Assembly (NCBI RefSeq): GCF_900114785.1
Contig: NZ_FOUG01000007.1
Location: forward strand, 1 to 64,000
Source: Variovorax sp. OV329
GTDB lineage: Bacteria; Pseudomonadota; Gammaproteobacteria; Burkholderiales; Burkholderiaceae_C
Reading direction: 5' to 3'
DNA: 64,000 nt
Shown here: positions 53,075 to 62,152 of the stretch, piece after piece
Position numbering within the stretch: the first letter of the stretch is position 1
How the letters are laid out: each line of letters starts with the position of its first letter
Made by a program: the position numbers and the translations under genes
The notes under the pieces: model-generated
Database searches by the model: none
What the model saw: only the letters and a program-made list of their open reading frames with translations
What the model was told of the DNA's origin: nothing

Positions 53075-53818
53075 TCAGTGGGTGGCCTGCGGCTCGGGCG
53101 CGCACACCGACTGGATGAAGCTGGTCAGCGCGTCCACGCGCGGGATCTGGATGTCGCGCCGCGCCTTGTCGGTGAAGGCGATCACCTCGCCACGCGCCAT
53201 GCGCGAGAGTGCGCGGCTGACCGATTCCAGCGTCATGCCCAGGTAGTTGCCGATTTCGGCCCGGGTCATGCGCAGCGTGAACTGGTCGGTGCGCAAGCCG
53301 CGCGCATCCAGCGCATCGGCCCAGTAGCGGAGGAAGCCCGCCACCCGCGCATCGACCGGCAGCGTGCACAGCGACATCAGGCAGTCGCGGTCGCGCTTGA
53401 GTTCACGGCTCATGGCGCCGTGCAACGCGGCCAACAGGGCCGGCGTGCGCAGGCCGGACTGCAGCAGCGCGTCGTAGGGGATGGCCCAGACCTCGCCCGT
53501 GTCCATGGCCACCGCGTCGCAGCCGTAGTGGCCGTCGGCAATGCCTTCCAGCCCCATCCAGTCGCCGCGGAAATGCAGGCCCACCACCTGCCCGCGCCCT
53601 TCGGCCGACAGGTTCACCAACTTGAAGAAACCGGAATTGACCACGTAGAGGCAGTTGAACTTCTGGCCCACCTGGCACACCACGTCGCCGGCGTGCACCA
53701 GCCGGCGCTGGACCGGCAGGTGCTGCTGCAGCAGGCGCAGCGTCTCGGTGATGCCGCGCACGTCGAAGGCGGCGCTGTGTTGGCTGGGATTCGCGGGGGC
53801 GTCGCTGTGGACTTGCAT
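53075..53818 (-). CDS. Crp/Fnr-family transcriptional regulator
   Basis: A 247-residue Crp/Fnr regulator with an N-terminal cyclic-nucleotide-binding-like domain (LVHAGDVVCQVGQKFNCLYV, GDWMGLEGIADGHYG) and a C-terminal helix-turn-helix (MTRAEIGNYLGMTLESVSRALSRM). That recognition helix (E-SVSR) is of Fnr type, fitting TTGAT-like sites. The Cys cluster that binds 4Fe-4S in true Fnr is not seen at the N terminus, so the sensing mechanism may differ. Its own gene sits at the end of the stress cluster whose gaps carry FNR-like boxes. Confidence 0.9.
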   Translation of the reverse strand: MQVHSDAPANPSQHSAAFDVRGITETLRLLQQHLPVQRRLVHAGDVVCQVGQKFNCLYVVNSGFFKLVNLSAEGRGQVVGLHFRGDWMGLEGIADGHYGCDAVAMDTGEVWAIPYDALLQSGLRTPALLAALHGAMSRELKRDRDCLMSLCTLPVDARVAGFLRYWADALDARGLRTDQFTLRMTRAEIGNYLGMTLESVSRALSRMARGEVIAFTDKARRDIQIPRVDALTSFIQSVCAPEPQATH

Positions 53819-54028
53819 GAAGGGCTCCTCGTTTGGAGCGAGCGTAGAAAGCCACCTCTGCAGTTCGACGACATTCCAGGCCCCTTGGGTCACAACGGGT
53901 AAATGGCGTGTGAATGGACGGTAACCCGGCGATTGCCATGGCGCCAGGCGCATCTGCGCGCGCTGATCCAGTCCTTGCTCATCGAGACCATGGGCCAGGG
54001 GTGGGCACCGGAGAAGCGCGGCCCGGGT

Positions 54029-54997
54029 TCAGGCCAGGGCGACGCGCCGGTGCGCCCTGAGGCAGGTCAGCACGCCCATGACCACGCACCCGAGCGCGGC
54101 CATCTCGGCCGGCGTGGGCATGCGCTGCTCCCACAGGAATCCGTAGAGCAACGCGAAGGCCGTCTCGAACAGGATCATCTGGCCCACCAGGGTCAGGGGC
54201 AGCAGGCGGCTCATCCGGTTCCAGCAGGCGTTGCCCACTAGGGAGGCCAGCAGGGCCAGCGCGGCCGACACGCCGGCGAAGCGCATCCATGCGTCGGCGC
54301 CGTGGGACGATCCCTCCAGCGCGAAGGCCAGCGGAATCAGCACCAGGCTCTGGGCACCGGTCATGAGCCCCGTCAACAGGTTCCACTCGTGCGCGGACAC
54401 CTGCTGCAGGCGGGCCAGGCAGCGCGCGTTGCCCACGGCGTAGGCGGTCCAGGAGATCAGCGCGCCGATGGCACAGACCAGGCCCAGCAACGGGTGGCCG
54501 TTCGCGTCCGGGACGGGCGCCACGAGCGACTGCCAGCCGATGCACGCGGTCCCCAGAACGCACAACAGCAGCGATGGCATCAACCGCCTGAGCGGCACAG
54601 CGCCACGGTCGCGGCTGCCGATGACCGTCACGGCCACCGGCAGGAAGCCGATCACCAGCGAGGTCATCGTGATTCCGCCCATCTGGACCGCGGCGGACAG
54701 CAGCACGTAGTACAGCGTGTTGCCCGCCAGCGCGAGCCAGAACAGGCTGCGCCAATGGCTGCGGGACACCAGCGCGCGCAGGTTGCGCCACCGCGGCGCG
54801 ATCAGCAGCACCGAGATGAGCCCGTAGAAGAAGTAGCGGCCCGCGCTCAACTGGAGCGGGCCGAAATCGCCCACCAGTTCCGGCGCGAGGAAGACGAATC
54901 CCCACAGGGCTCCTGCGCCGGCGCCGTAGCCAATGCCGGAAAGCGTCCGGGCGGAAGTCGGCGCGCCGGAGGCAACCAGGGCTGGATTCGAACTCAT
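54029..54997 (-). CDS. EamA-family (DMT) exporter
   Basis: A 322-residue membrane protein with about ten helices in two EamA repeats (YGAGAGALWGFVFLAPELVG, then SWTAYAVGNARCLAR). It is divergent from the Lrp-family gene at 55071. Lrp plus a divergent DMT or LysE exporter is a common design for amino-acid export controlled by the intracellular amino-acid level, and this is the likely role, with unknown substrate. Confidence 0.88.
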   Translation of the reverse strand: MSSNPALVASGAPTSARTLSGIGYGAGAGALWGFVFLAPELVGDFGPLQLSAGRYFFYGLISVLLIAPRWRNLRALVSRSHWRSLFWLALAGNTLYYVLLSAAVQMGGITMTSLVIGFLPVAVTVIGSRDRGAVPLRRLMPSLLLCVLGTACIGWQSLVAPVPDANGHPLLGLVCAIGALISWTAYAVGNARCLARLQQVSAHEWNLLTGLMTGAQSLVLIPLAFALEGSSHGADAWMRFAGVSAALALLASLVGNACWNRMSRLLPLTLVGQMILFETAFALLYGFLWEQRMPTPAEMAALGCVVMGVLTCLRAHRRVALA

Positions 54998-55027
54998 GGC
55001 CTGAATGCTATTCTCGGCAGAGGGTGC

Positions 55028-55042
55028 AATTTCCTCGAAATT
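55028..55042. promoter_or_regulatory. Palindromic operator candidate in the EamA/Lrp gap
   Basis: AATTTC (55028-55033) and GAAATT (55037-55042) are perfect complements around CTC. It lies in the 73-base divergent gap, as expected for the binding site of the adjacent Lrp-type regulator. Confidence 0.5.
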
Positions 55043-55070
55043 CCGATTCCAAACGCACAAATTACTCGCC

Positions 55071-55571
55071 ATGCCGAAGAAGCGCCCTGCACCCTCGTTC
55101 GCCCTGGACCGGTTCGACAAGGCCATCCTCCAACTGGTACAGCAGGACAACAAGATGCCCCAACGGCTCATCGCCGAGGCGGTGGCGCTGTCCACCGCGG
55201 CGGTGCAGCGGCGGATCGCGGCCATGGAATCGGCTGGCGTCATCCTGGCCAACGTCGCCCTGGTCGACCCCGAGGCCCTGTCCGCCACCATCACCTCGAT
55301 CGTCGAGGTCCACCTGCACGATGAGCGCGCCGCGACCGTCGACGCCGCGAAGGCCCTGTTCCGCGACGCGCCCGAGGTCCAGCAGTGCTACTACGTGACC
55401 GGGGGAACCAGCTTCGTGCTGGTCATCGTCGCCACCGACATGCGCAGCTACGAGCGTCTCACCCGGCGCCTGTTCGCCGAGAACGAGGCCGTCAAGAGCT
55501 ACCGCAGCCTCGTGGCCCTGGACCGTGTGAAGACGGGCGCCACCGTGACCGTGCCGCCGCAGGAGCACTGA
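55071..55571 (+). CDS. Lrp/AsnC-family regulator
   Basis: A 166-residue Lrp regulator. Helix-turn-helix residues 14-60 (LDRFDKAILQLVQQDNKMPQ, then AEAVALSTAAVQRRIAAMES) are followed by the RAM ligand-binding domain (APEVQQCYYVTGGTSFVLVI). ATG at 55071. It is divergent from the EamA exporter and most likely controls it. A hairpin with a loop rich in A (55576-55601) follows the stop. Confidence 0.92.
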   Translation: MPKKRPAPSFALDRFDKAILQLVQQDNKMPQRLIAEAVALSTAAVQRRIAAMESAGVILANVALVDPEALSATITSIVEVHLHDERAATVDAAKALFRDAPEVQQCYYVTGGTSFVLVIVATDMRSYERLTRRLFAENEAVKSYRSLVALDRVKTGATVTVPPQEH

Positions 55572-55575
55572 CCGC

Positions 55576-55601
55576 CCGGGCCTTTGCGAAAAAAAGCCCG
55601 G
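55576..55601 (+). terminator. Hairpin after the Lrp-family gene
   Basis: CCGGGC (55576-55581) and GCCCGG (55596-55601) pair around a 14-base loop rich in A; an inner CTTT/AAAG pairing extends the stem. No T-run follows on this strand. Probably a weak terminator. Confidence 0.35.
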
Positions 55602-55700
55602 CTGGCCGGCTGAACTTGCAATGCGTTTCCCGATCCCTCCCTGCATTCCCGGAAATCGGCAATTGAGATGCCACAATTTCGGTTCTGCCCCTGAACGCCC

Positions 55701-56936
55701 ATGCAATTCAACACTTTCTCCCTTCTCCCCGTCGCCTTCGCCATTGCCACGGGCGCCCTCGTTCCCCAATCGGTGTCTTTTGCAGCCCCTCCCAAGCATG
55801 CAGCCCAGAAGAAGCCCGCAGCCGAGGCGCCCGCCCCGGCGCCAGCGGCCGGACAGACCGCGGTAGCCGGCGGCGCGCCGGCCCTTGCCGCCAAGGCATG
55901 GCTGCTGATGGACTTCGACTCGGGCGAGGTGCTCGCCTCGTCCAACGCCGACGAGCCGCTGCCCCCCGCATCGCTGACCAAGATGATGACCAGCTTCCTG
56001 GTCGAACAGGCGCTACGCTCCGGCAAGCTCAAGAAGGAAGACCTCGTTTCGGTCAGCCAGAACGCCTGGTGCCGCGGCTCGAGCACCGAGTCGTGCATGT
56101 ACCTGCCGCTCAACAGCCAGGCCACGGTCATCGACATCCTGCGCGGCATCATCGTGCAGTCGGGCAACGACGCGTCGAAGGCAATCGCCGAGCACATGGC
56201 CGGCTCCGAAGAAGGCTTCGCCAAGCTGATGAACGCCGAGGCCAAGCGCCTGGGCATGACGCAGACCAACTTCGTCAACGCCACGGGCCTGCCCGACCCG
56301 CAGCACAAGGCCTCGGCGCGCGACCTCGCGATCCTGGCGCGCGCGATCATCCGTGACAGCTCCGACTACTACCCCATCTACGCCGAGCGCGAGTTCAAGT
56401 ACAACGGCATCAAGCAGGGCAACCGCAACGCCCTGCTCTACACCGACCCCACGGTCGACGGCCTGAAGACCGGCCACACGCAGGATGCCGGCTACTGCCT
56501 GGTCACCTCGTCCAAGCGCAACGGCATGCGCCTGATCACGGTCATCCTCAACACCAACAGCGCGCAGGCGCGCGCCGACCAGTCGCGCACGCTGCTGGGT
56601 TGGGGCTTTGCCAATTTCGAGAAGGCCACCCCCATCCAGCCGAACACCGTCGTCTCGACGGCCAAGGTCATCTTCGGCAAGGCCGACACCGTGCCCGCGG
56701 GGCTCGGATCGCCCTGGGCGCTGACGGTGCCGCGCGGCCAGCAGGTGCAGACCTCGGCGCAGATCAAGCCCGACCTGGAAGCGCCGGTGGCCAAGGGTGC
56801 GGTGATCGGCAAGGTGATCGCGACCTCGAACGGCAAGCAGGTCGGCGAAGCGCCGCTGGTGGCCCAGGCGGACGTGGAGCGCGCGGGCTTCATGCTGCGC
56901 ACGTGGCAGCGCGTGCTGCGGCTGTTCGGCAAGTGA
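55701..56936 (+). CDS. dacC: D-alanyl-D-alanine carboxypeptidase (class A PBP5/6-like)
   Basis: A 411-residue periplasmic serine peptidase trimming the terminal D-Ala of peptidoglycan. It has a signal peptide (FSLLPVAFAIATGALVPQS), a Pro/Ala-rich linker, and the active-site motifs SLTK, SGN and KTG in order (PASLTKMMTSF, IVQSGNDASK, VDGLKTGHT). A C-terminal beta domain and an amphipathic anchor (LRTWQRVLRLFGK) complete it. Length and motifs are standard. Confidence 0.94.
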   Translation: MQFNTFSLLPVAFAIATGALVPQSVSFAAPPKHAAQKKPAAEAPAPAPAAGQTAVAGGAPALAAKAWLLMDFDSGEVLASSNADEPLPPASLTKMMTSFLVEQALRSGKLKKEDLVSVSQNAWCRGSSTESCMYLPLNSQATVIDILRGIIVQSGNDASKAIAEHMAGSEEGFAKLMNAEAKRLGMTQTNFVNATGLPDPQHKASARDLAILARAIIRDSSDYYPIYAEREFKYNGIKQGNRNALLYTDPTVDGLKTGHTQDAGYCLVTSSKRNGMRLITVILNTNSAQARADQSRTLLGWGFANFEKATPIQPNTVVSTAKVIFGKADTVPAGLGSPWALTVPRGQQVQTSAQIKPDLEAPVAKGAVIGKVIATSNGKQVGEAPLVAQADVERAGFMLRTWQRVLRLFGK

Positions 56937-56943
56937 TCGCGAC

Positions 56944-56966
56944 GAGTGGCGTCGCGCACGCCACTC
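56944..56966. terminator. Bidirectional hairpin between dacC and the nrdJ operon
   Basis: GAGTGGCGT (56944-56952) and ACGCCACTC (56958-56966) form a perfect 9-bp stem with a 5-base loop, at the convergent ends of dacC and the small gene after nrdJ. Strongest hairpin of its kind in the right half of the window; no T-run on either side. Confidence 0.55.
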
Positions 56967-57099
56967 ACCACAGGTGCCTGCCGTCGATCTCCTGAACCGG
57001 CAGGTCGGCCGCGACCACGCCCTCCAGGATCCTCGCGTTGAAGCCGATGCGGCGGGTGTGCCCGTCCCAGCTGCCGTCACGCCCGCGTCCGGTCAACAT
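56965..57099 (-). CDS. Small basic protein downstream of nrdJ
   Basis: A 44-residue frame (MLTGRGRDGSWDGHTRRIGF, then NARILEGVVAADLPVQEIDG) 11 bases after the nrdJ stop on the same strand, with AAGGGGAAA just upstream of the ATG. It is probably co-transcribed with nrdJ. Family unknown; a basic N-terminal half and acidic C-terminal half are visible. It may be a small partner or simply an unannotated conserved peptide. Confidence 0.5.
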   Translation of the reverse strand: MLTGRGRDGSWDGHTRRIGFNARILEGVVAADLPVQEIDGRHLW

Positions 57100-57110
57100 T
57101 GCTTTCCCCT

Positions 57111-60101
57111 TCAGCCACAGGCCCCGACATACCCGCACGCGGTGCAGAAGTCGCAGCCGTCCTTGCGGATCACGCTGGCGTTGCCGCATTCAGGACAGCG
57201 CACGCCGGCCATCGGCGGCAGGGCCTGCACGGCGTCGCCCGCCCCGCCTTCGGAGGCATCGCCGGGCACCTGCAGGATGCCCATGGGTGTCACCGGGTAG
57301 CCGTTGGCATCGAGCACGCCCAGCATGGCATAGCGGTGGATCATCAGCTGCGCCATGTAGGCCACGGTGGAGGGCCACATCTGCTGGCGCCGTTGCCCCG
57401 GCGGCAGGCCCGGCACGAAGGCCATGAAGTGGCCCAGCGGCTCGGCGTAGTTGAGCAGCTTGCGCAGCTTCATGCCGATCCAGGCCGGGTCCAGTACCCG
57501 CATGTCCAGCGAGAGGATGCGCGCCAGGCCATCGAGCGCACGCGGATGATTGCCCGACAGCCCCACCGCGCAGGGGCGCGCCACGCGTCCGCCGCGGCCG
57601 TCGGGCAGCAGCACCTCCTTGAGCGTGAGGGTGAAGGCTTCGTCGCTGGCCGGGTTGTGGATGTCCACGGCCCAGGCCAGCGTGCCGTTGGGACCGGTCT
57701 CGGGCTCCGCGCGGCTGAAGAGCGCATCGATCACCGGCGTGGGTGCGGCCTCGCCGCCCTGCCACAGGCCTAACTGCTCGCAACGCCAGCGGATCACGGC
57801 CGCAGTGGCGGCCACCACGCCAGGAAAGCGCCGCAGTTCACCGTGTGGCGGAAAGGGCATCTCGAAGGCGCGCTCTTCCTGCACCGTGGCCAGCAGGTCC
57901 AGTTTCTGGCGCATCCAGGCCGGATCCTTGGCGCGCAGGTCCATCGACAGGGTCTTGGCCAGCGCGCCCAGCCCGCGCGGCTGCTCGGCCCCGTTGAACC
58001 ACACCTCGAAGGGCGCCAGGCGGCCGTCCGATTCAGGCAATTCGCCTACGAATAGCGCGAACTCGCCAAAGGGATGGCGGATCATGAAGCTCCAGGCGGC
58101 ATTCCCGCCGGGCAGATCCGGCCGGCCCGGCCAGCGCAGCGAGGCCAGCACAGGCTGCGGCGCACGGTCCAGCAGCAGGCGCTCGTTGAGCAACCCGGCC
58201 ACGCCGGCGTCCAGTGTCAGCGCGTCGGCCTGCTGCTGCGGCGGCGTTCCACCGGCCTGCGGCTGCGAGGCCACCAGCACGGAGCCCAGCACCGGGTTGG
58301 GCCGGTAGGTCGACAGGCCCTTCAGGCCCGAGCGCCAGGCACGCAGGTACAGGTCCTTGAACTCCTCGTAGGGGTAGTCGACCGGCACGTTCACGGTCTT
58401 GCTGATTGCGGTGTCGATGCACGGCGCCACCGCGGCCACCATCTGCTCGTGCGCATCGGTGCTCAGCTCCAGCGCGGTGACGAAGGCGGGCGTGAGCGGC
58501 GCGCCCTCGCCCTTCATCTGCCGATACAGGCGCCATGCGTGGTCTTCCACAGGGTATTCCTCGAAGCGGCCATCGGCCTCGCGCTTGCGCCGGGTGTAGG
58601 TCCAGGAGAAGGCGGGCTCGATGCCGTTGCTGGCGTTGTCCGCGAAGGCCAGGCTGATGGTGCCGGTGGGGGCGATCGACAGCAGGTGCGAGTTGCGCAG
58701 GCCCTTGGCGCGGATGCGTTCCTTCAGCGAAGCCGGCAGCCGCGATGCGAAAGTGCCGCGGCTCAGCAGCAGGTCGGCATTGAAGAGCGGGAAGGCGCCC
58801 CGCTCCTCGGCCAGCGTCACCGAGGCGCCGTAGGCCGCGTCGCGCATGCGTTCGGCAATGCGCCGCGCCATGGCACGCGCCTCGTCACTGTCGTAGTGCA
58901 GGCCCAGCATCACCAGCGCGTCGCCCAGGCCGGTGAAGCCCAGGCCGATGCGGCGCTTGCGCTGCGCCTCTTCCAGCTGCTGCGGGAGCGGCCAGACGCT
59001 GAGTTCCAGCACGTTGTCGAGCATGCGCACTGCCACCTGCACCAGCGCGCCGAAGCCTTCCTCGTCGAAGCTCGCCGCGCCTTCGTCGTCGAAGGGATGT
59101 CGAACGAATCGCGTCAGGTCGATGGAGCCCAGGCAGCAGCAGCCGTAAGGCGGCAGCGGCTGCTCGCCGCAGGGGTTGGTGGCGGCGATGGTCTCGCAGT
59201 ACGACAGGTTGTTGTCGACGTTGATGCGGTCCAGGAAGAGCACGCCCGGCTCGGCGTGGTCGTAGGTGGAATGCATGATCTGCTCCCACAGCTCGCGCGC
59301 AGGCAGCGTCCGGTAGACCCACATGCCATCGCTTCGCTGGCGCGCACCGGACAGGCGCGGGCCGGGTGCTGCGCGGTGCAGCAGTTCCACCTGCGCATCG
59401 TCCTGCACCGCCTGCATGAAGGCATCGGTCAGGCCCACCGAGATGTTGAAGTTGGCCAGGTCGCCGGCATCCTTGGCATGGATGAATTCCTCGATGTCCG
59501 GGTGGTCGCAGCGCAGCACGCCCATCTGCGCGCCGCGGCGTGCGCCGGCCGATTCCACCGTCTCGCAGGAGCGGTCGAACACCCGCATGTACGACACCGG
59601 CCCGGAGGCGCTGGAGCGCGTGGCCGCCACCCAGGCGCCGCGCGGGCGGATGCGCGAGAAGTCGTAGCCCACGCCGCCGCCGCGCCGCATGGTCTCGGCC
59701 GCTTCCTTCAACGCCACGTAGATGCCGGGGTGGCCGTCTTCCTCGGCCGCGATGGAATCGCCCACCGGCTGCACGAAGCAGTTGATGAGTGTTGCGCTCA
59801 GGTCGGTGCCGGCCGCCGACTGGATGCGGCCCGCGGGCAGGAAGCCGGCCTGCAGCGCTTCGAGGTAGCGTGCTTCCCAGTGGACGTGCTGCGAGGGCTC
59901 TTCCACCTGCGCAATGGCACGCGCCAGGCGCCGCTGCACGTCATCGACGCTGCGTTCGTCGCCCTTGGCGTACTTTTCCAGCAGCACGGCCTGGCTGATG
60001 GGCTGCGGAGGCAGCACGGCGGTCTCACCCGCAGCGGGCCGGGTTGCCGCCGCGTCCTGGGGCTGCTTCTTCCTGTTCGAGCGGAGCGAATCGGTCGTCA
60101 T
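57111..60101 (-). CDS. nrdJ: Class II (adenosylcobalamin-dependent) ribonucleotide reductase
   Basis: A 996-residue B12-dependent reductase that makes deoxyribonucleotides without oxygen. The N-terminal disordered stretch is followed by the catalytic barrel: [12 protein letters not shown] (active-site Cys), [39 protein letters not shown] and [12 protein letters not shown]. Towards the C terminus there are two TSCPD-like repeats ([20 protein letters not shown], and [20 protein letters not shown]) and a zinc ribbon (CPECGNAS, then [13 protein letters not shown]). ATG at 60101 follows AGGAAGG. The gene needs cobalamin, yet I see no B12-riboswitch-like structure in the 135 bases upstream. Confidence 0.95.
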   Translation of the reverse strand: MTTDSLRSNRKKQPQDAAATRPAAGETAVLPPQPISQAVLLEKYAKGDERSVDDVQRRLARAIAQVEEPSQHVHWEARYLEALQAGFLPAGRIQSAAGTDLSATLINCFVQPVGDSIAAEEDGHPGIYVALKEAAETMRRGGGVGYDFSRIRPRGAWVAATRSSASGPVSYMRVFDRSCETVESAGARRGAQMGVLRCDHPDIEEFIHAKDAGDLANFNISVGLTDAFMQAVQDDAQVELLHRAAPGPRLSGARQRSDGMWVYRTLPARELWEQIMHSTYDHAEPGVLFLDRINVDNNLSYCETIAATNPCGEQPLPPYGCCCLGSIDLTRFVRHPFDDEGAASFDEEGFGALVQVAVRMLDNVLELSVWPLPQQLEEAQRKRRIGLGFTGLGDALVMLGLHYDSDEARAMARRIAERMRDAAYGASVTLAEERGAFPLFNADLLLSRGTFASRLPASLKERIRAKGLRNSHLLSIAPTGTISLAFADNASNGIEPAFSWTYTRRKREADGRFEEYPVEDHAWRLYRQMKGEGAPLTPAFVTALELSTDAHEQMVAAVAPCIDTAISKTVNVPVDYPYEEFKDLYLRAWRSGLKGLSTYRPNPVLGSVLVASQPQAGGTPPQQQADALTLDAGVAGLLNERLLLDRAPQPVLASLRWPGRPDLPGGNAAWSFMIRHPFGEFALFVGELPESDGRLAPFEVWFNGAEQPRGLGALAKTLSMDLRAKDPAWMRQKLDLLATVQEERAFEMPFPPHGELRRFPGVVAATAAVIRWRCEQLGLWQGGEAAPTPVIDALFSRAEPETGPNGTLAWAVDIHNPASDEAFTLTLKEVLLPDGRGGRVARPCAVGLSGNHPRALDGLARILSLDMRVLDPAWIGMKLRKLLNYAEPLGHFMAFVPGLPPGQRRQQMWPSTVAYMAQLMIHRYAMLGVLDANGYPVTPMGILQVPGDASEGGAGDAVQALPPMAGVRCPECGNASVIRKDGCDFCTACGYVGACG

Positions 60102-60236
60102 GAAGCCTTCCTGCGCAGGGCCGGACAAGCACCCATGATGCGGCCTGGCCGGCATCGCCGCCAGCAGCGCACGAAAAGACCCGGCGCACCGGGCGCCACC
60201 CTCTGTCGAGGGGCCTTCTTTCTTGCTGTCAGTGAG

Positions 60237-60464
60237 TCAGGCGTCCAGCGGCACGCCGCCACCGAAACGGGCGATCCAGCCGTCCCACCAGTCGCGCTGC
60301 ATGGTGCTGAACGCGTCCTGCCAGCCCAGCATCATCTGCCACTGCATCTGCTGCGCCTCCAGGGCCATCGAGACGCCGGCCGATTGCCAGGCCAGCAGCG
60401 GCGACAGCATCAGGCCACCCGGGTTTTCGAGCACCGCGGGTGCCAGTGCGTAGTCCATGGACAT
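60237..60464 (-). CDS. Small hypothetical protein near nrdJ
   Basis: A 75-residue protein rich in Met and Trp (GVSMALEAQQMQWQMMLGWQ, then DAFSTMQRDWWDGWIARFGG). The amphipathic helical texture resembles small phasin-like or membrane-associated proteins. It starts at ATG 60464 on the nrdJ strand, 135 bases before it. Family not recognised; a joint transcript with nrdJ is possible. Confidence 0.6.
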   Translation of the reverse strand: MSMDYALAPAVLENPGGLMLSPLLAWQSAGVSMALEAQQMQWQMMLGWQDAFSTMQRDWWDGWIARFGGGVPLDA

Positions 60465-60696
60465 GTTCGAGATCCTTCCTCTGATCGAACCCCTTTTTAG
60501 ACCCAGGCGCCGGCTGTCGCAAGGCCCGGCACGGTTGCTCACGCGAGCAACATCCGAACACAGGCCGCGTGCGGGTTTGCTAGCTTGCCGAGGCGCGGGT
60601 CGGTCCGCGCTGTGGCTCATCCCGGCAAACGGAGATCGCCGCACCGCGGGTCCGGGCGCTATATTGCGTGACCTCCACGTCACCCCCACCGCCCGC

Positions 60697-61293
60697 ATGG
60701 ACAACGACGAGGTCAAAAAGCTGCTCGAACGCATTGGCCGCGAAGACCAGGCGGCGTTTCGCCAGCTGTACAAGGCGTTCAGCCAGCGGGTCTACGCCTA
60801 CGTTCTCAACATGCTCAACGACCACGCGCGGGCCGAGGAAGTCCTGGCGGACACCCTGTACGAGGTCTGGCGCTTCCCCCAGCGCTTTCGCGGCGAGTCG
60901 CAGTTCTCCACCTGGCTCATCGGGATCGCGCGGCGCAAGGCCCTGATGGTCTACCGCGCGCGCCGGCCCGACGAGGTGCATGCGGACCTCGACGACATCG
61001 CCGAGACCACCGCCTCGGACACGCCGGACGCCTATGCGGAGCTCGCGGACAAGCAGCGGCGCGAAGGCGTGCAGCACTGCATGGGCAAGCTCTCGGACGA
61101 GCATCGGGAATGCATGCACCTGGTGTTCTACGAGGGCATGGGCCTGGCCGAGGTGGCCGAGGTGCAGAACTGCCCCGAAGGCACCGTCAAGACGCGCCTC
61201 TTCCACGCCCGCCAGAAGATCAAGAAATGCCTGGAGTCCCTGCTGCGCAGCGAGGGCTCAGCCTCCGACGCCAAGGGTGCGTTCGCATCCTGA
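60697..61293 (+). CDS. ECF-type sigma factor
   Basis: A 198-residue sigma-70 family factor of the extracytoplasmic-function type: region 2 (FRQLYKAFSQRVYAYVLNML, AEEVLADTLYEVWRF, STWLIGIARRKALM) and region 4 (CMHLVFYEGMGLAEVAEVQN, GTVKTRLFHARQKIKKCLES) are intact. ATG at 60697. A TATATT element and a GTGAC/GTCAC dyad lie 14-38 bases upstream. It precedes, after 236 bases, a membrane anti-sigma-like protein and an exported caspase-like protein, so it likely responds to an envelope signal. Confidence 0.92.
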   Translation: MDNDEVKKLLERIGREDQAAFRQLYKAFSQRVYAYVLNMLNDHARAEEVLADTLYEVWRFPQRFRGESQFSTWLIGIARRKALMVYRARRPDEVHADLDDIAETTASDTPDAYAELADKQRREGVQHCMGKLSDEHRECMHLVFYEGMGLAEVAEVQNCPEGTVKTRLFHARQKIKKCLESLLRSEGSASDAKGAFAS

Positions 61294-61366
61294 GGCTTGC
61301 GCTTCATGTTCCCAGCGCACAAAAATAATGTGAACCATCCACCGCTCTCGTGCAACACAGACGCGA

Positions 61367-61416
61367 CACGGGCATGTCGTCCCGTGCAGGTCGACCGGGG
61401 TTTCGCACACCGGTCG
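61367..61416 (+). promoter_or_regulatory. Two adjacent hairpins between the sigma and anti-sigma genes
   Basis: First stem: CACGGG (61367-61372) with CCCGTG (61381-61386), 8-base loop. Second stem: CGACCGG (61392-61398) with CCGGTCG (61410-61416), 11-base loop. They are 5 bases apart in the 236-base gap between the sigma and anti-sigma genes. A tandem hairpin leader could set different levels of the two products, or hold a second promoter downstream. Confidence 0.45.
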
Positions 61417-61529
61417 AGTCAGTCACAGGCTCGCACGAGCCGAGGAATTCTGGTGGTCACCATGGTCGAGATCTCTTCTTCGTTTGCGCACCCAGGCGGT
61501 GCGACCTTCTACCCGGGAGCGCAGGCATC

Positions 61530-62147
61530 ATGAACAAGCGCTTCGAAGAGCTGCTTCCCTGGTACGTGAACGGCTCGCTGGGTACCGAGGACAAGGCATG
61601 GGTCGACGCCTACCTGGCGCAGAATCCCGAGGCCCGCAGCGAACTGGACTGGTTCCGCTCGCTGCAGGCGCGCGTACAGGAAAACACCCCGCCCGTGCCG
61701 GCAACCATCGGCCTGGCGCGCACCATGCGCCTGATCCAGGGCGATCGCCCGACCTTTGCCGAGCGCGTAGGCGCCTTCTTCGGCAACTTCGGCATGCGGC
61801 CGGCCTATGCGCTCGCCGGGCTGGCGATCGTGGCCGTCCAGGGTGGCGTGATCCTGAACCTCCTGAACAGCGCCCGCGAGGACGCCGACGAGATCCGCGC
61901 CCTGCACGCGGTGGCCGTCAAGGAAGCGCCGATGCTCAAGGTCAGCTTCGCGCCCGAAGCCAAGGAAGCCGACATCCGCATGCTGCTGGTCCAGGTCCAG
62001 GGCGAACTGGCTGGCGGCCCGGGCCAGCTTGGCGACTACTACCTGCGCGTACCGGCCGGCAGCGAAGCGGCCGCCCTCGCCCATGTCCAGGCCGCCCCCA
62101 TCGTCCAGGCCGCCTCGCTGTCGCCGGGCGTGCCGCCCCGGGAGTAG
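61530..62147 (+). CDS. Anti-sigma-like membrane protein
   Basis: A 205-residue protein. The N-terminal cytoplasmic part (KRFEELLPWYVNGSLGTEDK, then DAYLAQNPEARSELDWFRSL) resembles anti-sigma-domain sequences but lacks the HxxxCxxC zinc motif. A transmembrane helix follows at about residues 91-112 (RPAYALAGLAIVAVQGGVIL), then a periplasmic domain of about 90 residues. ATG at 61530 overlaps a short preceding frame's stop (ATGA). It is 236 bases after the sigma gene and 5 bases before the caspase-like gene. The role is inferred from position and topology. Confidence 0.8.
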   Translation: MNKRFEELLPWYVNGSLGTEDKAWVDAYLAQNPEARSELDWFRSLQARVQENTPPVPATIGLARTMRLIQGDRPTFAERVGAFFGNFGMRPAYALAGLAIVAVQGGVILNLLNSAREDADEIRALHAVAVKEAPMLKVSFAPEAKEADIRMLLVQVQGELAGGPGQLGDYYLRVPAGSEAAALAHVQAAPIVQAASLSPGVPPRE

Positions 62148-62152
62148 CTTCC

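Noticed and set aside
60102..60236. Cobalamin riboswitch expected upstream of nrdJ
   Set aside because: Only 135 bases with no B12-box-like sequence or suitable multi-stem fold seen by eye; not annotated.
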